This document shows, one piece after another, positions 32,559 to 34,702 of a stretch of DNA of 34,702 nt. Position 1 is the stretch's first letter. Each line of letters begins with the position of its first letter. The notes beneath the pieces were generated by a model that made no database searches, was not told where the DNA came from, and saw only the letters and a list, made by a program, of their open reading frames with translations. This stretch comes from DATGMS01 sp040905145 (lineage in GTDB: Bacteria > Bacteroidota > Bacteroidia > Cytophagales > Cyclobacteriaceae). Where the stretch lies: the NCBI GenBank assembly GCA_040905145.1, contig JBBDSC010000128.1, forward strand, positions 1 through 34,702. Reading direction: 5' to 3'. A program made the translations under genes and the position numbers.

Positions 32559-33998
32559 ATGAAAAAATACATTGTTTTAATTTGCTTTTCGGCTTCTTTT
32601 ATCCTTATGAATGGATGTGCCAGGAATCCGGTGACGGGCAAAAGGCAATTGGTTTTAATGTCTGAAAAACAGGAAATAGCCATAGGAAAGGAAGCTGATC
32701 CCCAGATTGTGCAGTCTTATGGTATATATGAAGATGAAGCTTTACAGGAATTCATCAGTAAAAAAGGGCAGGAGATGGCGGAAATTTCCCATCGGGATAA
32801 ATTGGATTATGAATTCAAGATTTTGGATTCACCCATCATTAATGCTTTTGCCCTTCCGGGGGGCTTTGTCTATTTTACAAGGGGAATTATGGCCCATTTC
32901 AATAATGAAGCCGAATTTGCAGGGGTATTGGGGCATGAAATAGGCCATATCACTGCCCGACATGGGGTGGCACAACAAAGAAATGCCTTACTTGGGCAAC
33001 TCGGTCTTATAGCTGGGATCGTGTTTGTACCTGAATTTGCCCAATTTGCAGAGGAGGCCTCACAAGGGTTAAGTTTGTTGTTCCTTAAATTTGGAAGGGA
33101 TGCTGAAACACAATCTGATAAACTTGGAGTGGAATATTCCTCTAAAATCGGCTATGATGCCAAAGAGATGGCCGGTTTTTTCAATACATTGGAAAGAAAT
33201 CAAATAGCAAGTGGAGCGGGGGAATTGCCGGAGTTTTTATCCACTCATCCTTCACCTACAGGAAGGGAGGCCAACGTAAGCGAGCTGGCCGACGAATGGA
33301 AGGAAAAGTTAAATCTGACCAATGCCGAGATAAACCGGAACGCTTACCTGAAAATGCTTGATGGCCTAGTCTATGGGGAAGATCCAAAACAGGGTTTTGT
33401 AGAAAATCAGGTTTTTTATCATCCGGACTTGAAATTTGAGGTGGCTGTTCCCAAAGATTGGGCCTACCAGAATTCACCCCAACAGTTTCAGATGGCACCA
33501 AAAGAGGGTAAAGCTTTGATGACATTGTCACTTGCATCCGGTAATTCCCTTCAGGAAGCTTCAAGTACAGTTCTTAAACAGTATAATCTTGAGTTGATTG
33601 ATGCCCAGGAAACAACAATAAATGGACTGAAAGCCATAAAGATGGAGGCAGGGCAGCAACAGGAGGAAATGATCATTAAAACTTTGTCCTACATCATTCA
33701 CCACGGAGACCATTTTTATAACTTGATGGGAATAACCAACACCAATGATTTTAATGATTATGTCTCCGTTTTTACGCATAGTATGGAAAGTTTCAGCCTT
33801 TTAAATGACCCTGAAAAACTCAACAGAGAACCGGAACGGATCCGATTAAAAACCGTGGCTTCAAATGGAACTTTGGAACAGGCATTGAAAGCATTGGGCG
33901 TTCCTGAAAAACGCTTGGAAGAGGTTTCCCTTTTGAACGGGATGCTATTGTCGGATGAAGTGTCTAAAGGGGTTTTAATTAAAGTTGTGGGGCAATGA
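32559..33998 (+). CDS. M48 family metallopeptidase, lipoprotein
   Basis: The 479-residue protein has an SPII signal (LMNGC, Cys20) followed by ARNPVTGKRQLVLMSE, which is the typical start of BepA/LoiP-like M48 proteases. The zinc site is HEIGH at 126-130 with the third ligand Glu183 in RDAETQSDKLG. SPIINAFALPGGFVYFTRGI (91-110) and LSTHPSPTGREANV complete the peptidase domain (to about 265). A second domain (about 280-420) is beta-rich, and the last 55 residues (LKTVASNGTLEQALKALGV, then LLNGM) resemble a LysM-like fold. Relatives work in outer-membrane protein quality control in the periplasm. The N-terminal Cys suggests membrane attachment. Confidence 0.93.
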   Translation: MKKYIVLICFSASFILMNGCARNPVTGKRQLVLMSEKQEIAIGKEADPQIVQSYGIYEDEALQEFISKKGQEMAEISHRDKLDYEFKILDSPIINAFALPGGFVYFTRGIMAHFNNEAEFAGVLGHEIGHITARHGVAQQRNALLGQLGLIAGIVFVPEFAQFAEEASQGLSLLFLKFGRDAETQSDKLGVEYSSKIGYDAKEMAGFFNTLERNQIASGAGELPEFLSTHPSPTGREANVSELADEWKEKLNLTNAEINRNAYLKMLDGLVYGEDPKQGFVENQVFYHPDLKFEVAVPKDWAYQNSPQQFQMAPKEGKALMTLSLASGNSLQEASSTVLKQYNLELIDAQETTINGLKAIKMEAGQQQEEMIIKTLSYIIHHGDHFYNLMGITNTNDFNDYVSVFTHSMESFSLLNDPEKLNREPERIRLKTVASNGTLEQALKALGVPEKRLEEVSLLNGMLLSDEVSKGVLIKVVGQ

Positions 33999-34198
33999 TT
34001 TAATGGAATTGTAATTTGATTTTTGTCACTAGACACGAAGACTAAAATTTTGTTGGTCCTTTCCCTGTGTCTTGAAACCTTCGTGACTATTGTAAGTGCA
34101 GTTTATTAGAACACTTACTTATTCTTTGGGAAATCTTTCTTTTTATCCTGGAGCCTTCGTGGCTCTATTATTAAGAGTCCCAAGGTAAAAAGAATGCC
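33999..34198. other. 200 bp gap with short CTTCGTG repeats
   Basis: The stretch holds GACACGAAG near 34035, CTTCGTGAC near 34080 (complementary arms) and a hairpin GAGCC-TTCGT-GGCTC at 34151-34165. The CTTCGTG words suggest a decayed interspersed repeat. I see no gene or clear T-tract terminator. Confidence 0.4.
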
Positions 34199-34702
34199 TC
34201 ACTTTAATTTTTTGAAATACGTATTATAAACATTCCCCGCGAAGAATTTCCCAAAGGTGGATATTGCTTTGAATTCCTTATTCCTGGAAGGGGCATTGAT
34301 GGCTTTAATGGTTTTCAACTGCTTCATAAAATCACTTATTTCTATGTGGAGTTTACCCTTCCCTATCAGCCTATTTATACTGGAATCCCCTTCGAACAGG
34401 CTGATGAAAAGTGTAGTGGTGTCTTTCCAGACATCCACCCCTTTGTTGTTATATACCTCTTTGAACCCTTCAAAATAAAATTTTCTTCCTTCCCTGCTTT
34501 CCAATTGGGCGCTATATTGCATTCTTTTTCGTTCCGGATCAGATGGATCTGCAATAAAGAGATTGAACACCCCATTCAGTGCCGTGAGGGGGGAATCGGA
34601 TAAAAAAGGAGCCTTCATAGTCCCTGTCATCCTTGCCCCATGTTCCCTGATTTCGACCAATAACCCTACAACTTCTGATAATAAGGTAAGTGTAAATTCA
34701 AA
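34199..34702 (-). CDS. C-terminal part of a large protein resembling a GMC/cholesterol-oxidase-associated domain
   Basis: The frame is open from the right window edge to the stop at 34199-34201, giving the last 167 residues; the N-terminal part lies outside. A TTG at 34660 could serve as a start but the frame continues past it with FTLTLLSEVVGLL. The segments MTGTMKAPFLSDSPLTALNGVFNLF, YYFEGF-like KFYFEGFKEV, DVWKDTTTLFISLF and GKGKLHIEISDFMKQLKT resemble, from memory, a beta-rich domain found at the end of or between GMC oxidoreductase (cholesterol oxidase) and hydrolase parts. The domain's own role is unknown, and the family claim is tentative. Confidence 0.6.
   Translation of the reverse strand, partial: FEFTLTLLSEVVGLLVEIREHGARMTGTMKAPFLSDSPLTALNGVFNLFIADPSDPERKRMQYSAQLESREGRKFYFEGFKEVYNNKGVDVWKDTTTLFISLFEGDSSINRLIGKGKLHIEISDFMKQLKTIKAINAPSRNKEFKAISTFGKFFAGNVYNTYFKKLK

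Noticed and set aside
1..34702. Search for CRISPR arrays, tRNAs, intact insertion sequences, phage genes and riboswitches
   Set aside because: Nothing with regular direct repeats, T-loop/anticodon patterns, transposase motifs or recognisable aptamers was seen; a covariance-model search would be decisive.

Overview
The window looks like a chromosomal segment of an aerobic, AT-rich member of the Bacteroidota, most likely Cytophagales and plausibly Cyclobacteriaceae (the family is inferred). The grounds are: Bacteroidota-style promoters (TTTG, about 19 bp, TAnnTTTG) with little Shine-Dalgarno signal; lineage-typical protein families (BT_3928-type DoxX protein, DUF1599, DUF3109, fused alpha/beta 2-oxoacid dehydrogenase E1, SDR-type threonine dehydrogenase); many SPII lipoproteins; and short intergenic repeats of a kind common in this phylum. 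Almost everything reads as housekeeping or conserved accessory DNA. I see no phage, intact insertion sequence, CRISPR array, tRNA or obvious defence island.

Layout. 1-4.3 kb: a 3'-truncated DUF4168 protein gene, an ArsC/Spx-like protein, a Tat-exported TIM-barrel protein, then the divergent pair SDR threonine dehydrogenase / kbl, which together turn threonine into glycine and acetyl-CoA. 4.3-8.3 kb: folP-cdaA (dihydropteroate synthase and diadenylate cyclase) diverges from a tightly overlapped DUF1599 - BT_3928 - aroK operon. 8.3-11.3 kb: an FadL/OmpP1-like outer-membrane protein and a low-complexity lipoprotein. 11.4-14.5 kb: proS, then nfeD-floA (membrane microdomain proteins). 14.5-20.3 kb: WG-repeat protein, hemA, a membrane-anchored helix-hairpin-helix protein and an exported amidohydrolase. 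20.3-25.1 kb: a solitary HsdR-N-like protein, a 1-kb gap with repeats, a small multidrug export family protein, a DUF1080 protein, a WrbA-type flavoprotein and alanine dehydrogenase. 25.5-30.1 kb: a fused 2-oxoacid dehydrogenase E1, a repeat-bearing gap, a lipoprotein, a LuxE-like protein and a 39-residue lipoprotein. 30.1-34.7 kb: a sigma-54 activator-like response regulator with no DNA-binding domain, the RNase P RNA gene on the minus strand, DUF3109, an M48 lipoprotein protease, and the C-terminal part of a protein resembling a domain of GMC/cholesterol-oxidase-type proteins.

The best second looks are: a rho-independent terminator for the outer-membrane protein gene written inside the convergent aroK coding sequence; two diverged copies of a REP/MITE-like element with a shared 15-mer; the HTH-less regulator with GAFTSA in place of GAFTGA; an Asn at the expected Mg-binding Asp in the E1 cofactor motif; and well-formed Bacteroidota promoters, including one that places the RNase P RNA 5' end. 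I did not find a convincing new multi-gene system.
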